Source of the DNA: CAZWCX01 sp964632945
GTDB lineage: Bacteria > Planctomycetota > MHYJ01 > WSZJ01 > CAZWCX01
Direction: 5' to 3'
Assembly (NCBI GenBank): GCA_964632945.1
Contig: CAZWCX010000003.1
Coordinates: 62,001-126,000 of the forward strand
DNA: 64,000 nt
Of the stretch, positions 27,912 through 36,819 are shown piece by piece. Both the position numbers and the translations under genes were made by a program. Every line of letters begins with the position of its first letter. Position 1 is the first letter of the stretch. Below the pieces are notes generated by a model. The model was not told the origin of the DNA. It saw only the letters and a program-made list of their open reading frames with translations, and made no database searches.

Positions 27912-28685
27912 TCACGGGCACTGCGCGCAAGGCGGGCAGACCCGGACGGCGCGAACCGGCGTCAGCGCGCGACCGTAGAATACCTTCAGGTTGGTTGCGC
28001 CGTACAGTCCGCCGTCCCTCAGCACGGTGAGTCGCACGGCCGGGCTGCCGTTGGCCGTGCCGGGCCACGACCGCGCTTCCATGCGGGCGCCCGGGAGGAG
28101 CGTGATCCGATAGTGACCCCACTCCCCGTTCCAATTCACCGAAATCACCCCGTGCGGAATCTCCAGGGTCGCCGACGCGCCGCGGTCGAGCGCCTTCGCC
28201 CCGGCCGGGACGGACGGGAAGAACTGCAGGAGGCGACGGCTCGGGTCCCAGGAGTACCCCTTCACGCGGTCGTCGTCATTCGCCAGCCGCAGGGTTGCGG
28301 TCGCGTCGGCGGAGGGCAGCGGCGGGACCGCGGTCGGGGAGGGGACCGGCGCCGCGCGCCGGGCGCCCCGGCGCGAGTCCCGGTCGAGCGGCGAAAAGTC
28401 CGGCTCCGGTGCCGGCGTCCTCACCGGACCGCCGCTTGCCGGGCTTGCCGCGGTCGCCTGCATCCCGGCGATCACCGCTTCCGACACCCCCGCCGAACGC
28501 AACTGCTCCACATCGGCCGCGGACAGGGCGAATCGGGAACCGTCGACCCGCATCGTCTCCAGGATCACGCGATCGGTGATGCCCGCTCTCGACAACTCGA
28601 CCACCTCTTCGCGCGTCAGGGCATCGGCCGACATCCCGAGGAAGAGGCAGAGCAAGAAGCCGCCGGCGACCGAACAGGCTCTCAT
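27912..28685 (-). CDS. Exported protein with a repeated helical N-domain, paralogue A
   Basis: 257 residues, with GGAGGAA before the ATG at 28685. A signal peptide (1-22, ending ADA) is followed by a compact helical domain (about 23-76, pattern LTREEVVELSRAGITD...VSEAVIAGM). A Pro/Arg-rich linker leads to a C-terminal beta-rich domain (about 140-250) and a CPPCAQCP end. The helical domain is about half identical to that of the neighbour at 28841-29776, and the linker and beta domain follow the same order, so the two are tandem paralogues. No enzymatic motif is seen. A cell-envelope or surface location is likely. The family is unknown to me. Confidence 0.65.
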   Translation of the reverse strand: MRACSVAGGFLLCLFLGMSADALTREEVVELSRAGITDRVILETMRVDGSRFALSAADVEQLRSAGVSEAVIAGMQATAASPASGGPVRTPAPEPDFSPLDRDSRRGARRAAPVPSPTAVPPLPSADATATLRLANDDDRVKGYSWDPSRRLLQFFPSVPAGAKALDRGASATLEIPHGVISVNWNGEWGHYRITLLPGARMEARSWPGTANGSPAVRLTVLRDGGLYGATNLKVFYGRALTPVRAVRVCPPCAQCP

Positions 28686-28840
28686 GGGGGTTCCTCCGTC
28701 AAGGTCGGGCAAGGTTCGCCCCGCCCATTCTCTGCGCGACCGGTCCAGGGAGGGCGATCCGGCATCGGCCGGCCCGGCCGCGTTCCCATCCCGCACCGTT
28801 TTCCGCGCCGGGATTCGGCCGTTTCCGCACGGCGCGCCGA

Positions 28841-29776
28841 TCAGCGCCCACATCCGTTTTCGTAATACACGGCGCCGTGCGCATGCCCGGGCCCGTGCTG
28901 GATCGTGTGAAACGACGTGGAGTAGGTCCCGTAGGTGTAGGGAACGGCGTACCCGTGGACCGGGGCCACCGGGACATAGGTCTGGCAGTCGGCATGCGGG
29001 TAGGGATCGACGTAGACCGGCGTGGGCGCGGGGACGACCACGGTTTCCCGAATCACCACCGGGGGTTGGGGCCCGAGGACCGTCGTGCGCGGGGGCCTGG
29101 CTTCCACGAGGGCCGGAGGTCTCGCCGCCAGGCGCAGGGTGGTGCTGCCGAAGTCGCGCCCATTGCGCAGGACGCGCAGTCGGAGCCCTTCCACCTCGGG
29201 GGCGTCGATGGTCAGCAGCAGGAGGTCGGTCCGCTCGCCTGCCCGGGTGGATACCCGGTAGGTTCTCGCCTCGCCGCGCCAACGCACCGCGTAGACGCCG
29301 TAGGGCACCGCCATTCGCCGCGTCTGACCCGGGGCCAGCGACGCTCCCGGCCCGTCGTGGAATTCGACGATCTTCGCCGCAGCATCCACGGTGGCGGCGA
29401 TCGTGCGCCGATCTTCGTTGCGCAGGACCAGCAGGGTCTCTCCGGGGCCGGGGGCGAGCGGGCCTTCCTCGACCGCCGCCGGGGAGGGCGCGGGCGCGGA
29501 ATCGACCGGGTCGAGGGCGTCTGTCGTGTTCGTTCGCGGACCGCCCGTGTCGCCCCGCAGCGCGTGGATCACCGCCTCGCTCACGTTCTCCCGCCGCAGG
29601 CGATTCAAGTCCGCGTCCGTCGGCACGAGGCGCGGGCCGTCCGCCTCGATCTGGGCGATCAGGACGTCGTCGGTCAGGCCTGCGCGCGAGAGTTGGACGA
29701 CCTCGTCGACCGTCAGCGCCAGGGCGGGGGAGACGAGCAGAACCAGAGAAAGCAGGGCGAGGAGCGGCGTGCGCAT
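28841..29776 (-). CDS. Exported protein with a repeated helical N-domain, paralogue B
   Basis: 311 residues, with GGAGGG before the ATG at 29776. A signal peptide (1-20, ending ALA) is followed by a helical domain (LTVDEVVQLSRAGLTD...VSEAVIHALR) that matches its neighbour downstream. A Pro-rich linker leads to a beta-rich domain (about 95-210) with FGSTTLRLAAR. A Pro/Tyr/His-rich tail follows (about 215-311) that ends HAHGAVYYENGCGR and may bind metal or cross-link. The gene has its own promoter on the minus strand (29846-29818). It belongs to the same tandem pair as the previous gene. Function unknown; export is well supported by the signal sequence. Confidence 0.65.
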   Translation of the reverse strand: MRTPLLALLSLVLLVSPALALTVDEVVQLSRAGLTDDVLIAQIEADGPRLVPTDADLNRLRRENVSEAVIHALRGDTGGPRTNTTDALDPVDSAPAPSPAAVEEGPLAPGPGETLLVLRNEDRRTIAATVDAAAKIVEFHDGPGASLAPGQTRRMAVPYGVYAVRWRGEARTYRVSTRAGERTDLLLLTIDAPEVEGLRLRVLRNGRDFGSTTLRLAARPPALVEARPPRTTVLGPQPPVVIRETVVVPAPTPVYVDPYPHADCQTYVPVAPVHGYAVPYTYGTYSTSFHTIQHGPGHAHGAVYYENGCGR

Positions 29777-29817
29777 GGGCGCACCCTCCGACCGGATTTC
29801 CCCCTGTGTGAGCCTTC

Positions 29818-29846
29818 ATCCTAACATCGCGAGGGCCCGGCGTAAA
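29818..29846 (-). promoter_or_regulatory. Promoter of paralogue B
   Basis: On the minus strand: TTTACG (29846-29841), a 17-base spacer and TAGGAT (29823-29818). The leader is about 35 bases. Confidence 0.45.
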
Positions 29847-29871
29847 GGGACATTCGCACGCCTCTTTCCGC

Positions 29872-32800
29872 TCACCGGCGCGGGCTGCGTTCGCGCTTTC
29901 GTCCGCGCGCCCCGCGCCCCTCTTCGTGCGGGTCCGGCGCGTCGGCGGGCTTTTGCGGACCCCCGGCCGGGGGAGGCGAGGGCGGAGCATCCGTGGGAGC
30001 GACGTCCAGTCCGGCCACGGCCGGGACGGGAGGTTCCGGTTCCGGATCCTCGAGGGCGGGCGCTGGGGGAGGCGCGACGAGGGTCGGCGCCGGGCTGTCC
30101 GTCTCCCGACGATCGCGTCCGAGCCACTTCGCCAACTCGTCGGGCAGTCCGCGCAGATAGAGGTCGCGCTGGGGGAACGGGATCTGGATTCCCGCGGCGG
30201 CGAAGTCCCGGTAGACGCGCCCGAGAATCTCCTCCTGGATCGTCAGCCGGTGCGCCGGCTCCGTGGCGTAGACGAAGACGACGAAATCCACCGAGGAGTC
30301 GCCGAACTTCACCAACCGCACGGCCGGGGCCGGCAACTTCGGCACCAGCGGATGCTGTTCCACGGCGCGCAGCATGATCGCCTTGGCGCGGTCGAGGTCG
30401 GTGCCGTAGGCGACCCCGATGTTGAGCGCCAGGCGCGTGACCTTGTCGGAGTGGGTCCAGTTGATGACCTTGCCGACGATGAACTCGCGGTTGGGGATGA
30501 TCATCGACTCGGAGTTCCAGTTCTCGACGGTGGTCGCGCGGATGTTGATCTTCTTCACGATCCCCGCGGTCTCGCCGATGGTGACGATGTCGCCGACCCG
30601 GATGGGGCGTTCGAGGAGAAGGATGATCCCGCAGATGAAGTTCGCGATGATCTCCTGGAGTCCGAAGCCGATGCCGACGCTGGCGGCCGCGAGCATCCAC
30701 TGGATGCTGCTCAGGTTCACGTGCATCAGCGCCAGCGTCACGGCGAATCCGGCGAAGAACAGGCCGTAGCGGGACAGCGTGAGCATGGCGTAGCGCAGCC
30801 CCGCGTCCCACTCGAAGTACGGGTAGAGCACGACCTCATACACGCCGTCGAGGTTGGCGAGGACGGCCCAGGTGACGAGGATCGTCAACATCCCGAGGAG
30901 GACGTCGCCGAGGGTGAGGAAGACGTTCGCCTCGGCGTTGACGGCGAAGAGGACGATGTTGTCCAGGGACTTCAGGACCTGGCTGCCGAGCCCCCAGTAA
31001 TAGGCGAGGGCAAGGGCGCCGGTGAGGCCGAGGACGAGGCGGAGGAACTTGCCGTAGTTTTCGGCCGCCGCCCCGCGCGCTTCCGGCGTCAGGGAGGCGT
31101 CGTCCCCGCCGGCGCCGTTCCGGACCAGCCGGAGGATGGCCGCGCGTTGCCGCGCGACGCTCATGAGCACGTTGTAGAGCAGGACGAAGACCAGCACCGT
31201 GGCGACCGACTTGAGCACGTTGTACGAGATCACGCGCGCGCCGTACCGATAGCCGAGCGCGTCCATGGCGACGATGCCGAACAGGGCAAGGGCGCCGAGC
31301 AGATGGGCGGAGCGCCACCAGCGCCACGCCAGCCCGGGGCGCGCATCCGGCGTGGCGGGTCCGAAGAGGTACGGTACGATCGGCCCATCCCGGCGCATTT
31401 TCAGGGTCAGCAGCATCGCCATCAGGAATTCGTAAAGGGTATAGAAGATACGGCCCGTCGCCGGCGCCCCGACGGCGACATGCCGGAAGAGCATCGCCGG
31501 CGTGAGCAGGAACAGAGACAGCCATCCGGAGAACCGGAGCAACCGGTAGAATCCGATGCCGGGCCGTTCCGGCTGTCCGAAGTGGCCGATCAGGATGCCC
31601 GACGGGGCGAACGCGGCGCGTCCGAACGTATAGAGCCCGATGCTGGCGGCGACCACGATCAGCGATTCGCTGAAGGCGGCGGCCATCGTGGTCGAGGACG
31701 CCCCGCCGCCGACCAGGTAGGCCAGAAGCAGCCAGTATCCCGGCCAGAGCAGGGCGGAAACGAGTCCGGCCGACAGCACGGCGAGATTTCCATGGGCGGG
31801 ATGGGGGGATGGGCCCGTCGGCGCGGCGGCCTTTTCCGGTCCGCCGGCCGCCGGCGCCGTCGAGTCGGTCGTTCCGGCGGGAGGGGACGGATCCGCCCCG
31901 CCGCTCGGCGCCGGCAGCGGCGGCGCACCCGTCCCCGGTCTCTCCGGGGATTCGGGTCCCGGACCCGCGACGCCTCCTTCGACGGCAGGCGCCGCCCCGG
32001 GGGCGACCCGGATGATGCGGTCCAGGCGCTTGCGAGCCGCAAAGATTGCCACCGGCATCAATACCACCCCGGCCAGGAGCAGGTACCCGGACCAGGTGCC
32101 GCGCAGGCCGCGCAGCCAGTTTTCCAGCGGGGTTTCCTGCGCGAGGGACCTGCGGAGGTTGCCCTCCAGGGTGCGCAACTGCTCGAGCCCCTGCCGTGCG
32201 ACCTCCCACGTGAGCGGGGCATCCTCCTGGATCCAGAACAGCCGCTGCAGGATGAAGTCGTGCTTCGAGCGCAGATGCTCGTCGATTTCGAGCATCACCC
32301 CTTCCAGTTCCGTGTATTCCTGCGCGAGGTTGTTGAGGAGCGTCAGCCGTTCGCCGATCACCTTGGTCCGTTCCCGCTGGTGGCCGGCAAGGTCATCCTG
32401 CAGTCGTTGCAGGCGGTAGGGGCGGAGCGAAAAGGCGGCCGGGTCGAACTCGCGCGACAGTTCCGCCCCCGGGTCGAGCATCGACAGCTCCGCGCGGTCC
32501 AGTTGGAGTTCGGCCAGCCGGCGCGAGATGGGCTCCACTCCGTCCGACTTGCGCTTGCGAATGTCCTTCTGCACCCGCTGGTACATCGGATGCAGTCGCT
32601 CAGCCACGAGTTGGCCGCGGCGCCCACCCTTCTCGATGATCCGGCGCAGGTTGTCGAAGGTCGTCTGCTCGTTCTTGAGGAAGTCCCGCTCTTTCTGGAG
32701 CTGCCCCCGCACGCGGTTCAGATCCTCTTCGTTCGCGTGGGTCTTCTGTCGTTGACCGGCCAGCCACAGGTCCTGCAGCGTGCGCAGGATGAGGAACGGC

Positions 32801-33732
32801 TCGCCGGCTTTCTTCGCCTCCTCGTAGGCCTGGCGGGCGGTCTGCACCTGGTATTCGAGCGATTGGCGCCGCCGTTCCAGCTCGTCCTTGAGTTCGGCCT
32901 GGAGTTTCTCCAGGACGGCCGCGTGGACTTCCACCCGCTTGCGCGCGAGTTCGTGTTCGGCGCGTCGCAGCGGGATCATGGTCTGGGCCAGCTTGACCTC
33001 CGCAGCCAGCACTTCGCCCAGCTTCTCCGCTGTGCGCACCGCCAGTCGCGTGTTCTGGGACCGCAACTGCGAAGCCAGCTTCGCCGTACCGGTCAGGTCT
33101 GCCGGGACCGCCTGCAGGGCGGTGGCGGCCGCCCGCGCCTCCGTCAGGCGCTGGGTGGCCTTCTTCTGCTCGTCCGGACCCGCGGCAAGCCGGTCTTCGA
33201 GCCGCTTGAGCGTTTCCTGGGCCTTGGTTTCCTCCGCGCGTAGATTCGTCACGACCGCCACGGCGGCTTCGATGCTCTTGGTGTCGAGGCTCCCCTCGAC
33301 CAACGTCGGCGGCGGGCCCTTGACCAGCCGGTCCAACTCGGTTTGCGCGCGCTTCAATCGCGCCTCGAGGTCCTCCGGCGGCTTCGCCACCGCGGCCTGC
33401 CGTTCGAGGAGGGACGCGAGTTCCTTCAGCGAGGCCATCATCTGTTCGAGCGGGGCCTTCAGCGGCGGTTGTTGCCCCTCCGGCACCTTCTCGGCGGACG
33501 CTTCCGCGAGCCACTTTTCCGCCTCCGCCAGCAGCGGCACCAGCGCCGCCGCCGTCACGTCCGGCTTGCCCCACGGTTGGTCCTCGCGCAGCAGCAGGTC
33601 GGAGGGAAGCACGGCGACCGGCTTTTCGGGCTCCTTCTTGGGTTCCGGCTCCTGCCCTTCCACACCGGTGGGGGTCGCGAGTACCCCGAAGGCGAGCAGC
33701 AGGACCGTGGCGACGAGGCGCGGGATGTGCAT
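29872..33732 (-). CDS. MscK/KefA-type mechanosensitive channel
   Basis: 1286 residues, with AAGGAG before the ATG at 33732. A signal peptide (1-26) is followed by a long coiled-coil periplasmic domain (about 60-500) and a first membrane helix (about 550). A Pro/Ala-rich loop leads to a bundle of membrane helices (about 655-985). The MscS core (about 985-1190) includes the pore-lining helix GIGFGLQEIIANFICGIIL and the beta domain GDIVTIGETAGIVKKINIR. A Pro/Asp-rich tail and a basic end follow. Size and order match the large MscK/MscS-like channels that open under hypo-osmotic stress. It is divergent from thiC. Family assignment is firm; ion selectivity and regulation by the periplasmic domain are not visible. 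Confidence 0.9.
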   Translation of the reverse strand: MHIPRLVATVLLLAFGVLATPTGVEGQEPEPKKEPEKPVAVLPSDLLLREDQPWGKPDVTAAALVPLLAEAEKWLAEASAEKVPEGQQPPLKAPLEQMMASLKELASLLERQAAVAKPPEDLEARLKRAQTELDRLVKGPPPTLVEGSLDTKSIEAAVAVVTNLRAEETKAQETLKRLEDRLAAGPDEQKKATQRLTEARAAATALQAVPADLTGTAKLASQLRSQNTRLAVRTAEKLGEVLAAEVKLAQTMIPLRRAEHELARKRVEVHAAVLEKLQAELKDELERRRQSLEYQVQTARQAYEEAKKAGEPFLILRTLQDLWLAGQRQKTHANEEDLNRVRGQLQKERDFLKNEQTTFDNLRRIIEKGGRRGQLVAERLHPMYQRVQKDIRKRKSDGVEPISRRLAELQLDRAELSMLDPGAELSREFDPAAFSLRPYRLQRLQDDLAGHQRERTKVIGERLTLLNNLAQEYTELEGVMLEIDEHLRSKHDFILQRLFWIQEDAPLTWEVARQGLEQLRTLEGNLRRSLAQETPLENWLRGLRGTWSGYLLLAGVVLMPVAIFAARKRLDRIIRVAPGAAPAVEGGVAGPGPESPERPGTGAPPLPAPSGGADPSPPAGTTDSTAPAAGGPEKAAAPTGPSPHPAHGNLAVLSAGLVSALLWPGYWLLLAYLVGGGASSTTMAAAFSESLIVVAASIGLYTFGRAAFAPSGILIGHFGQPERPGIGFYRLLRFSGWLSLFLLTPAMLFRHVAVGAPATGRIFYTLYEFLMAMLLTLKMRRDGPIVPYLFGPATPDARPGLAWRWWRSAHLLGALALFGIVAMDALGYRYGARVISYNVLKSVATVLVFVLLYNVLMSVARQRAAILRLVRNGAGGDDASLTPEARGAAAENYGKFLRLVLGLTGALALAYYWGLGSQVLKSLDNIVLFAVNAEANVFLTLGDVLLGMLTILVTWAVLANLDGVYEVVLYPYFEWDAGLRYAMLTLSRYGLFFAGFAVTLALMHVNLSSIQWMLAAASVGIGFGLQEIIANFICGIILLLERPIRVGDIVTIGETAGIVKKINIRATTVENWNSESMIIPNREFIVGKVINWTHSDKVTRLALNIGVAYGTDLDRAKAIMLRAVEQHPLVPKLPAPAVRLVKFGDSSVDFVVFVYATEPAHRLTIQEEILGRVYRDFAAAGIQIPFPQRDLYLRGLPDELAKWLGRDRRETDSPAPTLVAPPPAPALEDPEPEPPVPAVAGLDVAPTDAPPSPPPAGGPQKPADAPDPHEEGRGARGRKRERSPRR

Positions 33733-33756
33733 GGCTTCTCCTTGCTTGGACCCCTC

Positions 33757-33785
33757 ACTATACGGGAAGTGCCGGCAGCGCGGAA
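33757..33785 (-). promoter_or_regulatory. Candidate promoter of the channel gene
   Basis: On the minus strand, TATAGT (33762-33757) is a good -10 box. The -35 position at 17 bases (TTCCGC, 33785-33780) is weak. The leader would be short, under 20 bases, but still includes the AAGGAG. Confidence 0.35.
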
Positions 33786-33857
33786 GAGATGATCGGCGAG
33801 CGCCGGCGGCGCCGGCGCACCGATGGCGTCCACGCGCGCCCGGCCTGGACTTTTCGC

Positions 33858-33887
33858 TTGCCTGCTTTCCGAGCCTCGTGCTACTCT
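33858..33887 (+). promoter_or_regulatory. Candidate promoter of thiC
   Basis: TTGCCT (33858-33863), an 18-base spacer and TACTCT (33882-33887), giving a leader of about 65 bases. I looked for the conserved TPP riboswitch core (CTGAGA and the GCGTAGGGA-type element) between here and the ATG and did not find it. Confidence 0.45.
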
Positions 33888-33958
33888 TTCTCCGGTTTCA
33901 GCATCCCGCCTCAATCTGCGCAGCGGACCCCGCACCCGGGTCCCAAGGGAGGAAAACC

Positions 33959-35320
33959 ATGCGCGCCGAATGGGTCAAGAAGCGTTCCGGCCCGAACGTC
34001 ACGCAGATGCACTATGCTCGCAAAGGCGTGATCACGGAGGAGATGCGCTACGTCGCCGAGAAGGAGAAGGCGGCCCCGGAGTTCGTCCGCGACGAAATCG
34101 CGCGCGGCCGGGCGATCATTCCGGCGAACGTCCGCCACCCCGAGTTGGTGCCGATGATCATCGGCAAGAACTTCGACTGCAAGATCAACGCGAACATCGG
34201 CAACTCGGCGACGACCTCCAACATCGAGGAGGAACTCGGGAAATTGCAGATTGCGGTCAAGTACGGCGCCGACACGGCGATGGACCTTTCGACCGGCGGC
34301 GACATCCCGCAGATCCGCGACGCGATCCTCCGGCACAGCCCGGTGCCGATCGGGACCGTGCCGATTTACGAGGCGCTCAACAAGGTTCGCAAGATCGAGG
34401 AGCTTACCCCCGAGATCCTGCTGGAGACGATCGAATTCCACGCCCGCCAGGGCGTGGACTACATGACCATCCATGCGGGCATTCTGCGCGAGCACCTGTC
34501 CTACACGCACGGGCGGATCACCGGCATCGTCAGCCGGGGCGGTTCGATCCTGGCGCACTGGATGGAGCGCCGGAAAGAGCAGAACCCTCTCTACACGCAC
34601 TTCGACGAAATCTGCGACATCTTCCAGCGGTACGACGTGTCGTTCAGCCTGGGGGACGGTCTGCGTCCTGGGTGTCTGGCGGACGCCAACGACCAGGCGC
34701 AATTCGCCGAGCTCGACGTCCTGGGCGAGTTGACGCGGAAGGCCTGGGAGCGGGACGTGCAGGTGATGATCGAGGGGCCCGGGCACATTCCCTTCCACCT
34801 GGTGGCGGAGAATGTGGTCCGGGAGCAGCGAGTGTGCCACGAGGCGCCGTTCTACGTCCTGGGACCGCTCGTGACCGACATCGCCCCGGGCTACGATCAC
34901 ATCACCTCGGCGATCGGCGCGACCATGGCGGGGACCGCCGGCGCGGCGTTGCTCTGCTACGTCACGCCCGCGGAGCATCTGGGGTTGCCGAACCGGGAGG
35001 ACGTGCGCCAGGGGGTGATCGCCTACAAGATTGCGGCGCATGCGTCCGACATCGCCCGGGGCCGGCCCGGGGCGCGCGACCGCGACGACGAACTGTCGCG
35101 GGCCCGGTTCGCCTTCGATTGGCGACGCCAGTTCGAACTGGCGCTCGATCCGGAGGCTGCGCGCGCCAAGCACGACGAGACGCTGCCGCAAGAGGGCTTC
35201 AAGGAAGCGCGCTTCTGCGCGATGTGCGGCCCCAAGTTCTGCGCCATGAAGATCACCCAGGATGAGCGGGACGAGGCCGGGGTCGACCGGATTGCGCCGC
35301 TGCCGGTCATTCAGACCTAG
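33959..35320 (+). CDS. thiC: Phosphomethylpyrimidine synthase ThiC
   Basis: 453 residues, with AAGGGAGG seven bases before the ATG. The protein matches ThiC along its whole length, including MHYARKGVITEEM at the start, INANIGNSATTS, MDLSTGGDI and EGPGHIPFH. The radical-SAM cluster motif is CAMCGPKFC (C420, C423, C428) near the C-terminus. The enzyme converts 5-aminoimidazole ribotide to the pyrimidine part of thiamine, using a [4Fe-4S] cluster and S-adenosylmethionine. It is followed 39 bases later by mrp, an iron-sulfur carrier, and then by moaA, another radical-SAM enzyme, a sensible grouping. It lacks the N-terminal extension of some ThiC proteins. A very firm assignment. Confidence 0.97.
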   Translation: MRAEWVKKRSGPNVTQMHYARKGVITEEMRYVAEKEKAAPEFVRDEIARGRAIIPANVRHPELVPMIIGKNFDCKINANIGNSATTSNIEEELGKLQIAVKYGADTAMDLSTGGDIPQIRDAILRHSPVPIGTVPIYEALNKVRKIEELTPEILLETIEFHARQGVDYMTIHAGILREHLSYTHGRITGIVSRGGSILAHWMERRKEQNPLYTHFDEICDIFQRYDVSFSLGDGLRPGCLADANDQAQFAELDVLGELTRKAWERDVQVMIEGPGHIPFHLVAENVVREQRVCHEAPFYVLGPLVTDIAPGYDHITSAIGATMAGTAGAALLCYVTPAEHLGLPNREDVRQGVIAYKIAAHASDIARGRPGARDRDDELSRARFAFDWRRQFELALDPEAARAKHDETLPQEGFKEARFCAMCGPKFCAMKITQDERDEAGVDRIAPLPVIQT

Positions 35321-35359
35321 CGGACCGCGGGGTTCGCGCCTCTACTCGGAGTGGACGGC

Positions 35360-36505
35360 ATGTCCGATGCAACGCTGAAGGATGCGGTGACGGCCGCGGT
35401 ATCCCGGGTCGTGGATTCGGTGATCGGCAAGGACCTGGGGACGCTCGGCATGGTGCAGGGCGTCGAGGTGAAGGACGGCAAGGTTTCGTTCACCCTCGAA
35501 CACGTGACGCCGGCTCACCCGGCCCGAAAGGATCTCGAGGCCGCGGCGGAGAAGGCGGCCCGCGCGGTCGCCGGCGTCAAGGATGTGTCGATGCGGGTGG
35601 CCGCCGCCGTGCGCGCGAACCCCCTCCTGGAAGGCACGCCGTTCGGCAAGGGAGTCAAGCACATCATTGCCGTCGGCAGCGGCAAGGGAGGGGTGGGAAA
35701 GTCCACCGTCTCCGCCAATCTCGCCTGCGCGCTGTCCCTGGAGGGGGCGCGGGTGGGCCTGATGGACCTCGACGTCTGGGGGCCCAACATCCCGCTCATG
35801 ATGGGGGCTCCCAAAGGCGTGCCTCCCGCGGTTTCCGCGGACAAGAAGATCGTCCCCCATACGCTGCACGGCGTCAAGGTGATGTCGGTCGGCTTTTTCG
35901 TCCAGGACGACGAGCCCATCATCTGGCGCGGTCCCATGGTGAACGGGTTGATCAAGCAGTTCACCTCGGACGTGGACTGGGGGGACACCGACTATCTCCT
36001 GATCGACCTGCCGCCGGGCACGGGCGACGTGCAATTGTCGATGACCCAGAACATGCCGCTGACCGGCGCGGTCGTGGTTTCCACGCCCCAGGACGTCGCC
36101 CTGCTGGACGTGGGCAAATCGATCGCGATGTTCCAGAAGGTCAGCGTACCGATCCTGGGAATCGTGGAGAACATGAGCTACTTCGTGTGTCCGAGTTGCA
36201 CCGCGAGGCACGAGATCTTCCATCACGGCGGGGCGAAGCGGGCGGCGGAGAAGTGGAATCATCCGTTCCTGGGCGCCGTCCCGATCGACCTGGAGATCCG
36301 GGTGGGCGGAGACACCGGCACCCCGATCGTCGTCAAGAATCCGAAGAGTCCGCAGGCGGACGCCTTCCGCGCGATCGGACGCAGCCTGGCGGGGAACGTC
36401 GCGCGCCTGACCTTGGCGACGCCGGCCAAACCGGGTATCATGGATCGGTTCAAGGCCGCCTTCACGGGCGGGAAGCCCAAAGGGCAACCCGCATTCGATG
36501 TGTGA
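35360..36505 (+). CDS. mrp: Mrp/ApbC iron-sulfur carrier ATPase
   Basis: I chose the ATG at 35360 (CGGAG eight bases upstream) over a GTG three codons earlier, giving 381 residues. A MIP18/DUF59 domain (about 1-85) precedes a P-loop ATPase with the deviant Walker A GKGGVGKS (108-115), MDLDVWGPNIP, LIDLPPGTGD and a CPSC pair (about 276-279) that bridges a [4Fe-4S] cluster between two subunits. Mrp/ApbC proteins deliver iron-sulfur clusters to target enzymes, and ApbC was found through thiamine synthesis defects, which suits its place after thiC. It is the second gene of the thiC-mrp-fmdB-moaA row. Family is certain; which clients it serves is inference. Confidence 0.95.
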   Translation: MSDATLKDAVTAAVSRVVDSVIGKDLGTLGMVQGVEVKDGKVSFTLEHVTPAHPARKDLEAAAEKAARAVAGVKDVSMRVAAAVRANPLLEGTPFGKGVKHIIAVGSGKGGVGKSTVSANLACALSLEGARVGLMDLDVWGPNIPLMMGAPKGVPPAVSADKKIVPHTLHGVKVMSVGFFVQDDEPIIWRGPMVNGLIKQFTSDVDWGDTDYLLIDLPPGTGDVQLSMTQNMPLTGAVVVSTPQDVALLDVGKSIAMFQKVSVPILGIVENMSYFVCPSCTARHEIFHHGGAKRAAEKWNHPFLGAVPIDLEIRVGGDTGTPIVVKNPKSPQADAFRAIGRSLAGNVARLTLATPAKPGIMDRFKAAFTGGKPKGQPAFDV

Positions 36506-36573
36506 GAGGGCCGGGTCGCCTCCCGGTCCGGCGCGTAGCCGGCCGGCGGCGGCGCGATGAAAGGGGCTCCCGC

Positions 36574-36759
36574 ATGCCGGTTTACGAATACACGTGCACG
36601 AAGTGCGAGAACCGGTTCGAGGCCTTCGTCCACACGGCGAAGGCGAAAGTGGAATGTCCGCAGTGCGGCAGCGGCAAGGTCAGCAAGCTGCTCTCGCTGT
36701 TCGGGACACGTTCCAACGGTCCCGCCGCCGACGCGGGCGGGTCGGGACATTCTCTGTGA
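36574..36759 (+). CDS. FmdB-type zinc ribbon protein
   Basis: 61 residues, with AAGGGG upstream of the ATG. It begins MPVYEYTCTKC and has two CxxC pairs (CTKC and CPQC) 16-20 residues apart, then KVSKLLSLFG, the standard layout of the FmdB/CxxC putative regulatory protein family. The tail is Gly/Ser-rich. These small zinc proteins are widespread, and their role is unproven beyond an old link to formamidase regulation. It lies between mrp (68 bases) and moaA (60 bases) on the same strand, so it is probably part of the cofactor operon. Confidence 0.88.
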   Translation: MPVYEYTCTKCENRFEAFVHTAKAKVECPQCGSGKVSKLLSLFGTRSNGPAADAGGSGHSL

Positions 36760-36819
36760 GGGAGCTGCAACTGCCGCTAGTTCAGCGGCGTTCGGCCCCT
36801 TCGCGGAAGGGATCCGGTC

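Noticed and set aside
33740..33958. A TPP riboswitch before thiC.
   Set aside because: I could not find the conserved aptamer sequences by eye.
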